From positions 62,001 to 126,000 of the forward strand of contig CAVWFK010000046.1 of the NCBI GenBank assembly GCA_963754235.1: DNA of 64,000 bases. Direction: 5' to 3'. Shown piece by piece: positions 62,656 to 64,000 of this stretch. The first letter of the stretch is position 1. Each line of letters begins with the position of its first letter. This DNA is from DATAYA01 sp963754235 (GTDB lineage Bacteria; Pseudomonadota; Alphaproteobacteria; Acetobacterales; Acetobacteraceae). Under the pieces are notes generated by a model. It did not search any database and was not told the DNA's origin. It saw nothing but the letters and a program-made list of their open reading frames with translations. A program made the position numbers and the translations under genes.

Positions 62656-62727
62656 GGCGGCGTAGCTCAGCGGTAGAGCAGGGGAATCATAATCCCTTGG
62701 TCGGTGGTTCAAATCCGCCCGCCGCTA
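62656..62727 (+). tRNA. tRNA-Met (anticodon CAT)
   Basis: A cloverleaf is visible. The acceptor GGCGGCG pairs with CGCCGCT (first pair G-U). The D-arm is GCTC-AGCGGTA-GAGC. The anticodon stem GGGGA/TCCCT encloses ATCATAA, giving CAT. The T-arm is GGTGG-TTCAAAT-CCGCC. CCA is not encoded (ACCG follows). It looks like an elongator Met rather than initiator or Ile2, but the latter cannot be excluded by eye. Confidence 0.93.
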
Positions 62728-62790
62728 CCGTGTCTTTTCAACCACTTGCGAGCCGTCAGATACCACCGACGCACCGTTGTTTGCCGCTTC

Positions 62791-62812
62791 GGGCTTCAAT
62801 GGGGCTTCAATG
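62791..62812. repeat. Tandem duplication of GGGCTTCAATG
   Basis: Two exact 11-base copies at 62791-62801 and 62802-62812, about 65 bases downstream of tRNA-Met. Confidence 0.7.
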
Positions 62813-62891
62813 GCGGCGAGTCACCCCCTAATTGCGGGGCTGGCGGGAGACGTGCTGCCCAGCAACCGGCGTGCGATGCCGCGTTCGTGAT

Positions 62892-62908
62892 GAGGGTTCG
62901 ATCCCCTC
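62892..62908. other. tRNA T-arm-like sequence, possible attachment-site remnant
   Basis: GAGGG-TTCGATC-CCCTC has the exact geometry and loop of a tRNA T-arm. It is bordered by GTGAT and ATCAC, which can pair and extend the hairpin. No matching 5' acceptor or anticodon arm is found upstream, so it is not a whole tRNA. It might be the 3' end of a tRNA copied by an integration event. Confidence 0.35.
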
Positions 62909-63156
62909 ATTATCACCGGCCACCGGCGCCGCGAAGCAGACTACGGCTCGATGGCAGAACGCGGCACTATTCTGGCATGGGGCGGGGAGGTGAGGGCGAC
63001 CCGTCCGATCCTTTCGAGGGCCGGCCTACCCCCGAGAAAAAATTTCACCACTTCGACCGGCTCGAATTGCCCCGCGCCCGACCGGCCGCCCAGGCTCGGC
63101 GGCGCCTGCACCGGACGCCTGCGTCGGGCCGCTTCCGCGATCTCGGTAACGAACGT

Positions 63157-63190
63157 TTGCAATTAACATGCGCTTGCAATCGGGTATAAA
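63157..63190 (+). promoter_or_regulatory. Direct repeats TTGCAAT and TATAAA box upstream of PEP-CTERM gene
   Basis: TTGCAAT occurs at 63157-63163 and 63174-63180, a 17-base period, followed by TATAAA at 63185-63190. The spacing between the first TTGCAA and TATAAA (22) is too long for a standard promoter, so the repeats may be regulator sites with TATAAA as the -10. It is 44 bases before the start codon. Confidence 0.35.
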
Positions 63191-63233
63191 GGGCAGGCGT
63201 CAGTGGCGCATAGTGATTGTCGGAGGGTCGGCC

Positions 63234-63872
63234 ATGAAAAGAACGCCTCAACTCCTCGGCGCGTTCGGCCTCGCGGTCGGAATGGTCGCAACGGCGCAGG
63301 CGGCGCCAATCACCGGCGGGACAACCCAGGTAACCCTCACCTCTGCGTCGATCTTGGCCTCGCTCGGCGCGAGCATCTCGCCGCTCGGCTCCGCCACGCT
63401 CTCGTCGGGCACAAATCCTGTTGCCACGTTCCCGATCACCGGGGGCTCAACCAGTTCAACAGGCGACCTTATCCAGCATGTGGGCAGCGGCCTTGAGATA
63501 TCCGCCAGCTCCCCTACCACGGTCGTGAATACCCGTCATTACCTGATCGACACGGCGAACGCCGTGATCGACGCTGGTGTCTCGATCAATGGCGGTTCAG
63601 CAAGCAACATCGGGCTATTCACGCTCGGCTCTAGCGGCCTCTCCAACGTCCCGTTGACACTTACCCCGGCCGCCGTGACCGCGCTCAACAACGCGTTCGG
63701 CATCAACGTGCTTAATACGTCCCTTCAGATCGGGACCTTGACGAGCTCGCCGACCGTTGGCTCCGGTGCGCCTGGCCCCGTCGCCGCGCCCGAGCCGGCC
63801 ACGGCCACGGTACTCGGCGTGGGGTTGCTCGCCCTAGCGGCGGCTCGGCGCCGGACGCGCGCGGCTCCCTGA
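63234..63872 (+). CDS. PEP-CTERM sorting-domain exported protein
   Basis: A 212-aa secreted protein. The N-terminal signal peptide MKRTPQLLGAFGLAVGMVATAQA is followed by a Ser/Thr/Gly-rich body with no known domain (GGTTQVTLTSASILASLGAS, GGSTSSTGDLIQHVGSG). It ends in a PEP-CTERM signal: APEPATATVLGVGLLALAAARRRTRAAP has the PEP triplet, a membrane segment and an Arg cluster. Exosortase cleaves at PEP and the protein is delivered to the surface, often alongside exopolysaccharide. ATG 63234 has GGAGG about 9 bases upstream. No exosortase gene is in the window. Confidence 0.85.
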   Translation: MKRTPQLLGAFGLAVGMVATAQAAPITGGTTQVTLTSASILASLGASISPLGSATLSSGTNPVATFPITGGSTSSTGDLIQHVGSGLEISASSPTTVVNTRHYLIDTANAVIDAGVSINGGSASNIGLFTLGSSGLSNVPLTLTPAAVTALNNAFGINVLNTSLQIGTLTSSPTVGSGAPGPVAAPEPATATVLGVGLLALAAARRRTRAAP

Positions 63873-63884
63873 TCGCGCGCCCGC

Positions 63885-63918
63885 ACCGGCCGAGGTTGTC
63901 ACCTCGGTTGAGGCCGGT
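63885..63918 (+). terminator. Terminator-like compound hairpin after PEP-CTERM gene
   Basis: Inner stem CCGAGG/CCTCGG around TTGTCA and outer ACCGG/CCGGT, with TTT after it. It begins 12 bases after the stop codon. The right 80 bases to the window edge hold no gene that I can see. Confidence 0.55.
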
Positions 63919-64000
63919 TTGTGTCCGGCATGGCTGGGCTGTCGCCTGAGCCGGGCCGGACCGGCGTTTCGGCCGTGCGCGCGCCTAGGCGAGCGGAGTT

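Larger units (their letters stand above)
62728..63233. other. Intergenic region between tRNA-Met and PEP-CTERM gene
   Basis: About 500 bases without a convincing gene. It holds a tandem pair of GGGCTTCAATG (62791-62812), a tRNA T-arm-like hairpin (62892-62908) inside a longer near-palindrome, and, near its right end, two TTGCAAT repeats before a TATAAA box. A 73-codon minus-strand frame at 62941-63162 lacks family features. Confidence 0.5.

Noticed and set aside
62941..63162. 73-codon frame on the minus strand
   Set aside because: No Shine-Dalgarno, no family features, lies in a repeat-containing intergenic region.
1..64000. Search for insertion sequences, integrase or phage genes
   Set aside because: No transposase, integrase or phage structural motif was seen in any frame that is not a shadow.

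Overview
This is a GC-rich bacterial chromosome segment, most likely from an alphaproteobacterium of the Acetobacteraceae (Rhodospirillales). The evidence is the gene content and order: malic enzyme, mutS and glnD adjacent; trpB-trpA-accD-folC as one operon; a beta-helix protein with a Hint domain; DUF29 proteins; and short GC-rich palindromic repeats between genes. The family-level placement is inference. No rRNA, CRISPR array, transposase or prophage gene was seen. There is one tRNA (Met, CAT) near the right end.

Layout. 0-6 kb: 5' end of a malic enzyme gene (maeB), mutS and glnD. 6-9 kb: a carbohydrate-type ABC importer (binding protein plus two permeases, no ATPase). 9-14 kb (minus): an Ntn-hydrolase-like DUF1028 protein, an oligopeptide-type binding protein and a penicillin acylase. 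14-16 kb: argD-argF. 16-20 kb: dehydrogenase, enoyl-CoA hydratase, paaI-type thioesterase and paaK, ending tail-to-tail on a Crp/Fnr regulator. 20-27 kb: M20 peptidase, DUF1345 membrane protein, SDR, two ketopantoate-reductase-like genes and alkA. 26-30 kb (minus): succinate-semialdehyde dehydrogenase, glutathione reductase and an MBL hydrolase. 30-31 kb: a FitAB-type toxin-antitoxin pair. 31-35.5 kb: trpBA-accD-folC. 35-41 kb: accessory stretch with a broken SnoaL-like gene, an XRE regulator, the Hint protein and an MFS exporter. 41-53 kb: hldE, DUF29 genes, SDR, dps, parE, an acetyltransferase, GFA, rhodanese, LysR/pirin, tyrS and a Kir channel. 53-58.5 kb: cysE, two cysteine desulfurases, ferredoxin and mnmA, a sulfur-delivery cluster. 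59-62.5 kb: a large single-chain restriction-modification gene. 62.6-64 kb: tRNA-Met and a PEP-CTERM protein.

The strongest unexpected signal is a series of single-base lesions. At least seven genes, and probably mutS as an eighth, are cut by one- or two-base indels or by single premature stops (gabD, SnoaL-like, hldE, the second DUF29, LysR, tyrS, restriction-modification). Restoring the missing or extra base gives a full-length family member each time. Because tyrS is normally essential, consensus errors in the sequence are the leading explanation; recent decay or a mutator background is the alternative.

The most interesting candidate systems are the DUF1028 / peptide-binding-protein / penicillin-acylase locus (two Ntn-type hydrolases with an orphan binding protein), the beta-helix protein carrying an autoprocessing Hint domain, the helicase-free restriction-modification enzyme beside a tRNA, and a dispersed REP-like palindrome family.
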